Origin: CAJCIS01 sp965276755
Lineage (GTDB): Bacteria; Pseudomonadota; Alphaproteobacteria; Acetobacterales; Acetobacteraceae
Reading direction: 5' to 3'
Assembly: GCA_965276755.1 (NCBI GenBank)
Contig: OZ255625.1
Location: forward strand, 2,418,001-2,482,000
DNA length: 64,000 nt
The position numbers and the translations under genes are program-made. This document shows positions 48,807 through 56,326 of the stretch, piece after piece. Within the stretch, counting starts at the first letter, position 1; every line of letters starts with the position of its first letter. The notes beneath the pieces are model-generated. The model was given only the letters and a program-made list of their open reading frames with translations. It made no database searches and had not been told where the DNA came from.

Positions 48807-48916
48807 CGCTAGAGGGGGTGCCGCAATGCGGGCGCGGCCTGCTGGTTCTTGCGGGCGTGCCGTGCGATGGATGCACGGTGGATATTGAGCCGCTATTTAT
48901 CGCGCGGAGAGATTTG

Positions 48917-49255
48917 TTGGGTGAAAAGCTGGCCGGCGATCCCGCGCCCTATTTTGCGTCTCATGTCTTTGTCTGCATCAATCGTCGGCCTGACGGACAT
49001 GCCAAGGGCAGTTGCGCAGAGCGCGGTTCGGAGAAGTTGCGTGACTACATCAAGTTGCGCGCCAAGGCGCTGGGAATTCCGCGGGTGAGGATCAATGGTG
49101 CGGCGTGCCTGGATCGTTGCGAATTAGGCCCCGTTATCGTCGTCTACCCGGAGGGTGTTTGGTATCGAATCCGCAACAAGTTTGAAGCCGACGCAGTGCT
49201 GGAAAAACACCTTCTCGATGGCAGCCGCGCAACTGGGTTGATGCTGCCGCCATGA
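48917..49255 (+). CDS. Thioredoxin-like (2Fe-2S) ferredoxin
   Basis: The 112-residue protein has the thioredoxin-like ferredoxin cluster pattern: HVFVCINRRPDGHAKGSC provides the first two cysteines and NGAACLDRCELGP the last two, then VVYPEGVWYRI. Such proteins carry one electron on a [2Fe-2S] centre. The TTG at 48917 (or 48914) follows CGGAGAG; the upstream frame extends much further but is not supported as coding. It overlaps mnmE by 4 bp (ATGA). Its place at the head of the mnmE-mnmG-rsmG-parAB run suggests co-expression, perhaps coupling redox state to tRNA modification, which is speculation. Confidence 0.85.
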   Translation: MGEKLAGDPAPYFASHVFVCINRRPDGHAKGSCAERGSEKLRDYIKLRAKALGIPRVRINGAACLDRCELGPVIVVYPEGVWYRIRNKFEADAVLEKHLLDGSRATGLMLPP

Positions 49256-50559
49256 CATTGGCCTGTGGGGCGGTTTTGACGACGATCTTTGCACTGGCAA
49301 CAGGTGCGAGTCGTGCGGCCATTGCAATCATGCGCATTTCAGGCCCCGACGTCCGCCAAATGCTGGAACGATTGGCAGCTTGCGTTCCGCCGTCCCGCCA
49401 AGCGCGTCTGCGCACCTTGCGGGCTGCCGATGGCGAGGCGCTCGATCGCGCTCTAGTACTGTTCTGGGAGGGACCGCGCAGCTATACCGGCGAGGATTGC
49501 GCCGAGCTTCATCTTCACGGTGGGCCTGCGGTGCTACGTGCCGTAACGGATGCGCTGGCCGCTGCCGGGGCACGCCCAGCCGAAGCTGGTGAATTCACGC
49601 GCCGGGCAGTTCTGAATGGCCGGATGGATCTGCTGGAAGCCGAAGGCATCGCTGACCTGGTTGCAGCAGAAACGGAGGCACAACGCCGGCTGGCCTTGGG
49701 GCAGACGCGCGGTGCCCAAAGCGCCCTATTGAAGGAGTGGTCCACGCGCCTTCGTCGCATCCTTGCCTGGCAGGAGGCCTTGATTGATTTTCCTGATGAG
49801 GAGCTGCCTGCCGGTGTAGAGGAGGAACTACTGGCTGAGACGCGGAGTCTTGCAGAGACGCTGGCTGTATCATCGCAGCTCAGTCGCCGGGGCATCCGCG
49901 TGCGCGAAGGCTTGATCGTCGCCATTATCGGTGCGCCGAATATCGGCAAGTCCTCGCTGCTCAACCGATTGGCCGAGCGCGACGTGGCGATTACCTCGCC
50001 CCACCCAGGCACGACACGCGATGCGTTGGAGGCGTGGGTTGAGATTGCGGGCATTGGGGTGACCCTAATCGACACTGCCGGTCTGCGAGAGACGGACGAT
50101 CCTGTAGAAGCTGAAGGTGTGCGCAGAGCCCGCACACGAGCGGCGGAAGCTGATCTCGTGCTGCATGTCGCAGACGCGCGCGAGGCCGGCGAGGCGACAG
50201 GCAGCGTCGTGGGTACGTTGCTTGTCGCTAACAAGATTGACTTGGCCGCAGCACCTGCTGGCTGGCTCGGCGTCAGCGCGCAAACAGGCGCGGGACTTGA
50301 TAGACTACGCGCCTCGTTGCAGACAGAAATCTTGCGGATGACGGACACATTGGGAAGCCCGGTGCTCAGCCGCGCACGGCACCACACAGCGCTGGCTGAC
50401 GCCTCATCCTGCCTGACCAGAGCGGCCGAGGCGACCTGGCCAGAATTGCGCGGGGAGGAACTTAGATTGGCCATGCGTGCACTTGGCCGTATAAGCGGCG
50501 AAGTAGGCGTAGAAGACGTGCTCGATACAATCTTCAGTGCCTTTTGCATTGGCAAATGA
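49252..50559 (+). CDS. mnmE: tRNA uridine-5-carboxymethylaminomethyl synthesis GTPase
   Basis: MnmE works with MnmG to make the 5-carboxymethylaminomethyl modification of wobble uridine 34 in several tRNAs, using a folate C1 unit and GTP. The 435-residue protein has the N-terminal folate-binding domain (IFALATGASRAAIAIMRISG), the inserted G domain with IIGAPNIGKSSLLNRLAERD, DTAGLRETDDPVE and the LVANKIDL specificity motif, and the C-terminal VEDVLDTIFSAFCIGK with the conserved Cys. The length is typical. It overlaps the ferredoxin and mnmG genes by 4 bp each. Confidence 0.97.
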   Translation: MTLACGAVLTTIFALATGASRAAIAIMRISGPDVRQMLERLAACVPPSRQARLRTLRAADGEALDRALVLFWEGPRSYTGEDCAELHLHGGPAVLRAVTDALAAAGARPAEAGEFTRRAVLNGRMDLLEAEGIADLVAAETEAQRRLALGQTRGAQSALLKEWSTRLRRILAWQEALIDFPDEELPAGVEEELLAETRSLAETLAVSSQLSRRGIRVREGLIVAIIGAPNIGKSSLLNRLAERDVAITSPHPGTTRDALEAWVEIAGIGVTLIDTAGLRETDDPVEAEGVRRARTRAAEADLVLHVADAREAGEATGSVVGTLLVANKIDLAAAPAGWLGVSAQTGAGLDRLRASLQTEILRMTDTLGSPVLSRARHHTALADASSCLTRAAEATWPELRGEELRLAMRALGRISGEVGVEDVLDTIFSAFCIGK

Positions 50560-52457
50560 GAGGCCTACCTTTGTCCCCAACAGAGCATTATGACGTGGTT
50601 GTGGTCGGCGGCGGGCATGCTGGCACGGAGGCAGCCGCGGCTGCGGCGCGAATGGGGGCGCGAACGCTGCTTTTGACACAACGATTATCGGCGATTGGCG
50701 TGATGTCATGCAATCCCTCGATTGGTGGCGTTGGCAAAGGGCATCTGGTACGCGAGATCGATGCGTTGGACGGCATCATGGCGCGAGCGGCGGATCGTGC
50801 GGCGATTCACCACAAGGTGCTCAATCGGTCCAAGGGCCCGGCGGTTCGCGGACCCCGGGTGCAGGCTGACCGGCGTTTATACCAGGCCGCAGTACAATCC
50901 ATTCTGAGCGACCAGGTGCATTTGGATCTTAGAGAGGACCTGGTCGAAGAATGGGTGACCAGTTCTACCGGATGCGTGGCCGGTGTCGTTTGCGCAAGCG
51001 GTCGGGCGGTCAGCTGTGGTACCGTCGTTTTGACGACGGGTACATTTCTGCGAGGCAAGATCCATATCGGGCACGTCCAATCCGCTGGTGGCCGCGTGGG
51101 CGAGCCAGCCGCGACCGGGCTTGCCCGCCGGCTGGAAGCCTTCGGCCTGCCGATTGGCCGAATGAAGACCGGCACGCCCCCTCGGCTTGAGCGTAGCAGT
51201 ATCGCTTGGGACCGCCTTGCTGAAGACCCAGGCGACTGCTCACCCGATCCCATGAGCACGCTGACGGCGTGCGCCGCTCTGCCGCAGATGGTATGCCATG
51301 TCACCAGGACGACGAAGGCCACGCACGATCTGATATTGGCCAACCTTCATTTCTCTGCAGTTTATGGCGGAGACATAGCTGGCAGGGGCCCGCGTTACTG
51401 TCCTTCAATTGAAGACAAGATGGTGCGATTTGGGGCACGGGACGGGCACCAGATTTTTCTTGAGCCTGAGGGGCTAGACTCGCCATTGGTTTATCCAAAC
51501 GGCATTTCGACGAGCTTGCCTGCCGATGTCCAGCAACGCGTGATTTCCACCATTCCTGGTCTGGAGGATGCGCGCATTGTTCAGCCCGGTTATGCCATCG
51601 AATATGACTATCTGGATCCGCGCGCACTTCGCCCTACTTTGGAGCTGCGGTCCTTACCTGGAATGTTTCTGGCTGGACAGATCAACGGCACGACCGGGTA
51701 TGAGGAAGCCGCTGCTCAGGGCATCTATGCGGGGATTAATGCAGCCCGGCGTGCTGGCGGCTCCCCATTGCTCACCTTGGACCGCACAACAAGCTACCTT
51801 GGGGTAATGGTTGACGATCTGACGATACATGGCGTCTCCGAACCCTATCGGATGTTCACCTCACGAGCTGAATTTCGCTTGAGTCTTCGTCCAGATAATG
51901 CGGATTTGCGGCTGACGCCCTGGGGCATCCGCATAGGATGCGTTGGGTCCCATCGTGCTGGACTATATACCTCCTACGAGGAACAGCTCCAAGCCGCAGT
52001 GGCGAAGGCGGAGGCGGATCTGCAATCAAGCGCGCAGCTCAGTAGCTCGGGCGTGGCGGTGCGAGAGGACGGTGAGAAGCGTGGCGCTCTGGACCTTTTT
52101 GCCTCGGGCATTGACGACATGATAGTCGCAAGGGCATTCCCCTGGCTTCAAAGCCTCCATCCACGCGTGCGTGAGCAGCTGAGGATCACCGGTCAATACG
52201 GCGGCTTTCTCAAGCGACAGCAAGCCGAGGCGCGTCAACTCAAGCAATCGGACGAACTCAGCATCCCGGAGACACTTGACTATTCGGTGATCGGCGGTCT
52301 CAGCCATGAGATGCAGGAGCGTCTTCAAGGGTCCTGCCCGTTATCTTTCGGAGCGCTGACCAGAATTCCTGGCATCAGCCCGCCCGCTGCATTGGCCGTC
52401 CTCGCCCATGTCCGGGCACTTGGCCGCAAACCACTAAGTGTTTCACGTGAAACATAG
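50556..52457 (+). CDS. mnmG: tRNA uridine-5-carboxymethylaminomethyl modification FAD enzyme
   Basis: MnmG (GidA) is the FAD-binding partner of MnmE in wobble U34 modification. From the ATG at 50556 the product is about 633 residues: FAD-binding VVVVGGGHAGTEAAAAAARM near the N-terminus, NPSIGGVGKGHLVREIDALD with the Cys just upstream (VMSCNPS), KTGTPPRL, YCPSIEDKMVRFG, and the helical C-terminal tRNA-binding part ending LAHVRALGRKPLSVSRET. A TTG four codons upstream is also open. The 3' end contains parS site 1 and overlaps rsmG by 20 bp. Confidence 0.97.
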   Translation: MRGLPLSPTEHYDVVVVGGGHAGTEAAAAAARMGARTLLLTQRLSAIGVMSCNPSIGGVGKGHLVREIDALDGIMARAADRAAIHHKVLNRSKGPAVRGPRVQADRRLYQAAVQSILSDQVHLDLREDLVEEWVTSSTGCVAGVVCASGRAVSCGTVVLTTGTFLRGKIHIGHVQSAGGRVGEPAATGLARRLEAFGLPIGRMKTGTPPRLERSSIAWDRLAEDPGDCSPDPMSTLTACAALPQMVCHVTRTTKATHDLILANLHFSAVYGGDIAGRGPRYCPSIEDKMVRFGARDGHQIFLEPEGLDSPLVYPNGISTSLPADVQQRVISTIPGLEDARIVQPGYAIEYDYLDPRALRPTLELRSLPGMFLAGQINGTTGYEEAAAQGIYAGINAARRAGGSPLLTLDRTTSYLGVMVDDLTIHGVSEPYRMFTSRAEFRLSLRPDNADLRLTPWGIRIGCVGSHRAGLYTSYEEQLQAAVAKAEADLQSSAQLSSSGVAVREDGEKRGALDLFASGIDDMIVARAFPWLQSLHPRVREQLRITGQYGGFLKRQQAEARQLKQSDELSIPETLDYSVIGGLSHEMQERLQGSCPLSFGALTRIPGISPPAALAVLAHVRALGRKPLSVSRET

Positions 52458-53055
52458 CTCTTGGTCTGCATCGGATGTTTCACGTGAAACAAGTGAGCGG
52501 CTAGCGATTTACACCCGGCTCTTGGCCAGATGGAACCAGACGATTAACTTGATCGGGCGAAATACCGAAGCCGATATACAAACGCGCCACTTCAACGACT
52601 CTCTCCAACTCGTCCGGTTTTTGCCGGTTGAGGGGCGAGAAGGTGCCGATCTGGGCTCAGGCGCAGGGTTCCCCGGACTTGTGCTGTCGATCGCCACGGG
52701 GATGCAGTTCTTCCTTGTCGAGGCCGATCAGCGAAAAGCGGCGTTTCTCCGGGAGGTGATCTCGGCTACGGCTGCTCCGGCTACGGTCATCTTAGGGAGG
52801 ATAGAGGCCGTTGATATCAAGCCAGTAGACGTCATTACCGCGCGCGCGCTTGCGCCCCTGACTCAACTGCTGCGTTATAGCCATCGGCTGTTGAAGCCGA
52901 CTGGCGTTGCCCTGTTTCTTAAGGGCGCGCGCACAGCCGCCGAGTTATCTGAGGCAAGTCTTGAGTGGTGCATGCGCGTCAGGCTGCACAACAGTCTGAC
53001 TGATCCCACTGGCAAAGTGCTGGAAATTCGTGAGCTGACGCGTGCGGCAGTCTGA
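52438..53055 (+). CDS. rsmG: 16S rRNA (guanine527-N7)-methyltransferase
   Basis: RsmG methylates G527 in the 16S decoding region using SAM. The 205-residue protein begins MFHVKHSSWSASDVSRETSE, where both parS sites (52439-52454 and 52476-52491) encode residues, then ARWNQTINLIGRNTEADIQT, RHFNDSLQL, motif I GADLGSGAGFPGLVLSIATG and ITARALAPLTQLLRYSH. The size is normal. The first ATG overlaps the end of mnmG, and the end overlaps parA by 14 bp, so this is a tight operon. Confidence 0.95.
   Translation: MFHVKHSSWSASDVSRETSERLAIYTRLLARWNQTINLIGRNTEADIQTRHFNDSLQLVRFLPVEGREGADLGSGAGFPGLVLSIATGMQFFLVEADQRKAAFLREVISATAAPATVILGRIEAVDIKPVDVITARALAPLTQLLRYSHRLLKPTGVALFLKGARTAAELSEASLEWCMRVRLHNSLTDPTGKVLEIRELTRAAV
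52439..52454. promoter_or_regulatory. parS site 1
   Basis: TGTTTCACGTGAAACA, a perfect 16-bp palindrome identical to the bacterial parS consensus. ParB binds such sites and spreads to load the segregation complex. It lies in the overlap of mnmG and rsmG and is read in both frames. Confidence 0.95.
52476..52491. promoter_or_regulatory. parS site 2
   Basis: A second perfect TGTTTCACGTGAAACA, 37 bp (start to start) from the first, inside the rsmG coding region, where it encodes DVSRET. Two such close sites upstream of parAB mark an origin-proximal segregation locus. Confidence 0.95.
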
Positions 53056-53872
53056 CGCCCCCCACTCTGAACCCGCAGCCACACGCAGCCCAAAAGGGGT
53101 GCGTGTCCTGGCAGTAGCTAACCAGAAGGGCGGGGTAGGTAAAACGACAACGGCGATAAATCTGGCTACTGCCATTGCTCAAGGAGGGAGGTCCGTTCTT
53201 CTTATTGACCTCGACCCGCAAGGTAACGCTTCCACCGGCCTGGGTATTGGCAGAAATCAAAGACATGCAGGCACGTATGCGGCGCTTTCTACGGACGCGC
53301 CGCCCAGGGGGTTGGTGCGACCAACGGCGATAGCAGGCTTGGATGTTCTGCCTGCAGACTCCGACCTGGCTGGTGCGGAGGTTGAGCTGGTGGCTATGAA
53401 CAAACGTGAGTTTCGGCTAGCCGCAGCCATCGAGCGCCTGCCTGCCGGCGCTTACGATCATATCCTGATCGACTGTCCGCCTAGTCTGACTCTGTTGACG
53501 CTAAATGGCCTGGTTGCTGCCGACGCCGTGCTCGTGCCGCTGCAATGCGAGTTTCTTGCCCTCGAAGGCATCAGCCAACTAGTCCATACTATCGATCTGG
53601 TGCGGCGTGGGTTGAACCCGCGATTACGCTTACAGGGGATTGTCCTGACCATGTTTGATAGGCGCAACAATCTCTCCGAGTTGGTGGCGGCCGATGCCCG
53701 CAGTTTCTTTGGCAACCGCGTCTATGACACCATAATCCCGCGCAACGTACGGCTTTCCGAAGCGCCCAGCCACGGCAAGCCGGTGGCCCTCTACGATGGC
53801 CGTTCTCCTGGCGCGGTGGCGTATGCCAAACTCGCTGAAGAGGTTCTGCAAAGGGAGCGTGAAGCAGCATGA
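53042..53872 (+). CDS. parA: Chromosome partitioning ATPase ParA/Soj
   Basis: ParA binds DNA in its ATP form and is released by ParB, moving the replicated origin. The 276-residue protein has the deviant Walker A VANQKGGVGKTTTAINLATA (about residues 26-45), DLDPQGNASTGLGI, the Walker B DHILIDCPPSLTLLTL and FDRRNNLSELV. The length is normal. The GTG at 53042 overlaps rsmG. parB follows with a 4-bp overlap. Confidence 0.97.
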   Translation: MRQSDAPHSEPAATRSPKGVRVLAVANQKGGVGKTTTAINLATAIAQGGRSVLLIDLDPQGNASTGLGIGRNQRHAGTYAALSTDAPPRGLVRPTAIAGLDVLPADSDLAGAEVELVAMNKREFRLAAAIERLPAGAYDHILIDCPPSLTLLTLNGLVAADAVLVPLQCEFLALEGISQLVHTIDLVRRGLNPRLRLQGIVLTMFDRRNNLSELVAADARSFFGNRVYDTIIPRNVRLSEAPSHGKPVALYDGRSPGAVAYAKLAEEVLQREREAA

Positions 53873-54732
53873 ACAGTACCCCTCGCCTAGGCCGTGGCTT
53901 GGCAGCGTTGATGGGCGAGCCAATAAGTGGCCCCGCCAGTGAAAAGAGGCTTTCGGTTCAGGGAATCGCCGTTGATGCCCTTGAGCCTGGCCCGTTCCAG
54001 CCCAGAGCCGCCATGGCCCCCGAGTCCTTGGCCGAACTCGTCGACTCCATTAAGGTGCGTGGCATTCTCCAGCCACTTCTGGCGCGAAAACACCCGCTCG
54101 CACACGACCGCTACCAAATCATTGCAGGTGAACGTCGCTGGCGGGCTGCCCAGCAAGTGGGCCTGCATGAAGTGCCGGTTCTGCTGCGCGAGCTTGACGA
54201 CGGGGACGCCATGGCAGCCGCCCTGGTGGAAAACCTGCAACGCCAGGACCTCAATGCCATTGAAGAGGCAGAGGGCTACAAACGATTGATCGAGGAGTTC
54301 GGCCTGACGCAGGAGGATCTCGGAATCGCTGTTGGAAAGTCGCGTAGCCACGTTGCCAATTGCCTCAGGCTTTTGACTCTTCCCGCAAGTGTGCGCGCTG
54401 ACGTTCAGGCAGGACGGCTTTCAGCCGGGCACGCCCGCGCCCTGCTTTCCCATGCCAATCCGGAAGTCGCCGCCAAAATGGTGATCGAGAAGGGTTTGAA
54501 CGTGCGCCAGACCGAAGCGCTTGTGACAAATCGCGCGGCGCCGCCCTCAAGGGAGCCAACCGCGCTCAACAAAGACCCCGAGACGGCGGCGCTGGAGCGT
54601 GATCTTTCCCAAAGGCTGGGCTTGAGAGTGGAAATAGGCTTCGACGGCCGCGGCGGTCAGGTTCGTCTCGTCTATAAGACGCTCGACCAGCTCGACACGC
54701 TTGTCGCCCTTCTCTCCCGCGCTGAAGCCTAG
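53869..54732 (+). CDS. parB: Chromosome partitioning protein ParB/Spo0J
   Basis: ParB binds parS and, as a CTP-dependent clamp, spreads on DNA to form the partition complex. The 287-residue protein has the N-terminal domain with LEPGPFQPRA, YQIIAGERRWRAAQQVGL (GERRxRA CTP-binding box) and ALVENLQRQDLNAIEEAEGY, a helix-turn-helix LTQEDLGIAVGKSRSHVANC and a C-terminal dimerisation domain. It is last in the six-gene run from the ferredoxin gene; the convergent holA starts 60 bp further on, with no clear terminator in that gap. The two parS sites above are its targets. Confidence 0.97.
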   Translation: MNSTPRLGRGLAALMGEPISGPASEKRLSVQGIAVDALEPGPFQPRAAMAPESLAELVDSIKVRGILQPLLARKHPLAHDRYQIIAGERRWRAAQQVGLHEVPVLLRELDDGDAMAAALVENLQRQDLNAIEEAEGYKRLIEEFGLTQEDLGIAVGKSRSHVANCLRLLTLPASVRADVQAGRLSAGHARALLSHANPEVAAKMVIEKGLNVRQTEALVTNRAAPPSREPTALNKDPETAALERDLSQRLGLRVEIGFDGRGGQVRLVYKTLDQLDTLVALLSRAEA

Positions 54733-54791
54733 AGCACGTTCGGACCAGATGGGATCACCTGTCCCGCGCTTCTATCAGCGCCAAACGCACT

Positions 54792-55808
54792 CTAGCTGCG
54801 GCCACGCACGCGAGAACGTGCCTGCCGCGCGAGAGAAGCGACAAAGCGACGGGCTAGAAGCTCCGGCTGCGCCCCCGTCTGTTTGCACGCAATTTCGACC
54901 TGCCTCGCATCTTCTAAAGCGCCGAGCAGTGATTCCGCCGGCCATAACGTTAAACCATGAAGCATGGGGCCTAAACTCTTGAAGAACACGGGAGGCCGCA
55001 ACGCCTTGAGCGCGTCGGCGGCAGACAGGCTCGCCTGCATACGCAGCCTGGCCTGATGCAACCGTTGAAGATGACCGATCGTCATCCTTATCAGCGCTAC
55101 ACCAGCTAAGCCATCGCCAATGGCTGCCTCCGTCTGCGCATCGGTTTGGACTACCTCGCCGGCCATGGCGGAAAGCAAAGCTGCATCAGCGGTGGTCGCC
55201 GCAGATGCACCTATGCAGCTGCGGGCAAGGTCCACATCGATGCGCTTGCCACCTGAGGCAACTAGAACGAGCTTGTCCAGCTCGGCCTGCAAAAGCGCGC
55301 GGTTGCCACCTAGGGTAGTGGCAAGCCAGGCGATTGCCTCGCCTTCGGCTGCAACGCCTGCCTCCTGAAATAGGCCTCGGATAGTTTCCTGCAAAGCGCG
55401 CCCTTCTTCAGCATAGCAGGCAAGGCTGGCAGTCTCGCGGCCCGCCTCCATAAAGGGGCGGAGTTTGCCACGGCCCAGTTCAGGCGCTTCCAAAATGATC
55501 AGAGCGTCGCCGGCGGTTCTCAGGGCCGCCTTCAGCGGCTCCATGATGGTGTCTGTGACATCGCGCACGCGGATGGCGCGTCGTCCGCCCACCATCGAAA
55601 TGGCGCTCATTTCATCTGCAAGCCGAGGCCACCCCTCACGATCGATCTCGACCACGCGGAAAGCATCGTTCGACGAACCCGCAACCAGCTTGGTCAGCAT
55701 CGCACCGCGATGGCGGATCAATCCTTCATCGGCGCCATGCAGCAACACGGCCCGGCAGCTTCCGGGCGCACGCAGGAAAGGTGCTGCATCGCGGGGTTCG
55801 ACCTTCAT
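54792..55808 (-). CDS. holA: DNA polymerase III delta subunit
   Basis: HolA opens the beta clamp as part of the clamp loader. The 338-residue protein resembles the delta subunit: an N-terminal RecA-like fold with CRAVLLHGADEGLIRHRGAM and VVEIDREGWPRLADEMSAIS, MVGGRRAIRVRDV (clamp-binding region), then the helical domains with IAWLATTLGGNRALLQAELD, KLVLVASGGKRIDVD and LSAADALKALRPPVFFKS. It lacks a Walker A, as expected for delta. It lies 5 bp after lptE in the leuS-lptE-holA operon. Confidence 0.93.
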   Translation of the reverse strand: MKVEPRDAAPFLRAPGSCRAVLLHGADEGLIRHRGAMLTKLVAGSSNDAFRVVEIDREGWPRLADEMSAISMVGGRRAIRVRDVTDTIMEPLKAALRTAGDALIILEAPELGRGKLRPFMEAGRETASLACYAEEGRALQETIRGLFQEAGVAAEGEAIAWLATTLGGNRALLQAELDKLVLVASGGKRIDVDLARSCIGASAATTADAALLSAMAGEVVQTDAQTEAAIGDGLAGVALIRMTIGHLQRLHQARLRMQASLSAADALKALRPPVFFKSLGPMLHGLTLWPAESLLGALEDARQVEIACKQTGAQPELLARRFVASLARQARSRVRGRS

Positions 55809-55813
55809 GCCGT

Positions 55814-56326
55814 TCAGACCAACTCGGGATGCGCCCTGAAATAGATCGCCAAGGATTGAGTGATTTGGTCGGCCAAAGCGTCTCCGATGCGCCGGTTAAC
55901 CACTTCTGCGTTCAAATCGTTGTAGAAGAATTGCGCGACTATCACGTCGTTGCCATCGACAGTACGGGCAAGACCGGACGTGACCTTCTCTCCCAGCAAC
56001 CCTGGTTTGCGCAGCGTCCAGTTCGCAACGCCCACAAATCTGTTCCGCGTGCTGGCATTGTTGGCCTCTATCCCTATCCCCTGCTGTGACAGACTGTAGG
56101 AGACATTCAGCACGTAATGCTGCAGCGGCGAGCCAGCGCTACCCTGCAGCCGCTCCTGCAGCGATTGTCGGAAAAGCTGGCCGGTCCGACCGGGAATGAT
56201 ATCGACGTAGATTTGCGCCAAGCTTGCCGGAACATGGGCCGCCGGCCCATAGAGGGGGTGAAATCCACAACCCGCTACATACGCAGCAACCCACAGCGCG
56301 GCCAGGCTGCCCAGCTTTGTCTTCAT
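55814..56326 (-). CDS. lptE: LPS-assembly lipoprotein LptE
   Basis: LptE plugs the LptD barrel and helps insert lipopolysaccharide into the outer membrane. The 170-residue protein is a lipoprotein: signal MKTKLGSLAALWVAAYVAGC with the lipidated Cys, then GFHPLYGPAAHVPAS, the LptE-typical early motif. The rest is alpha/beta (IYVDIIPGRTGQLFRQSLQE; GEKVTSGLARTVDGNDVIVA). Its start overlaps the leuS stop by 4 bp and holA follows at 5 bp. The order leuS-lptE-holA is conserved in alphaproteobacteria. Confidence 0.93.
   Translation of the reverse strand: MKTKLGSLAALWVAAYVAGCGFHPLYGPAAHVPASLAQIYVDIIPGRTGQLFRQSLQERLQGSAGSPLQHYVLNVSYSLSQQGIGIEANNASTRNRFVGVANWTLRKPGLLGEKVTSGLARTVDGNDVIVAQFFYNDLNAEVVNRRIGDALADQITQSLAIYFRAHPELV

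Noticed and set aside
52381..54800. Chromosomal origin of replication
   Set aside because: parS and parAB indicate proximity, but no DnaA-box cluster or A/T-rich unwinding region was seen in the window.
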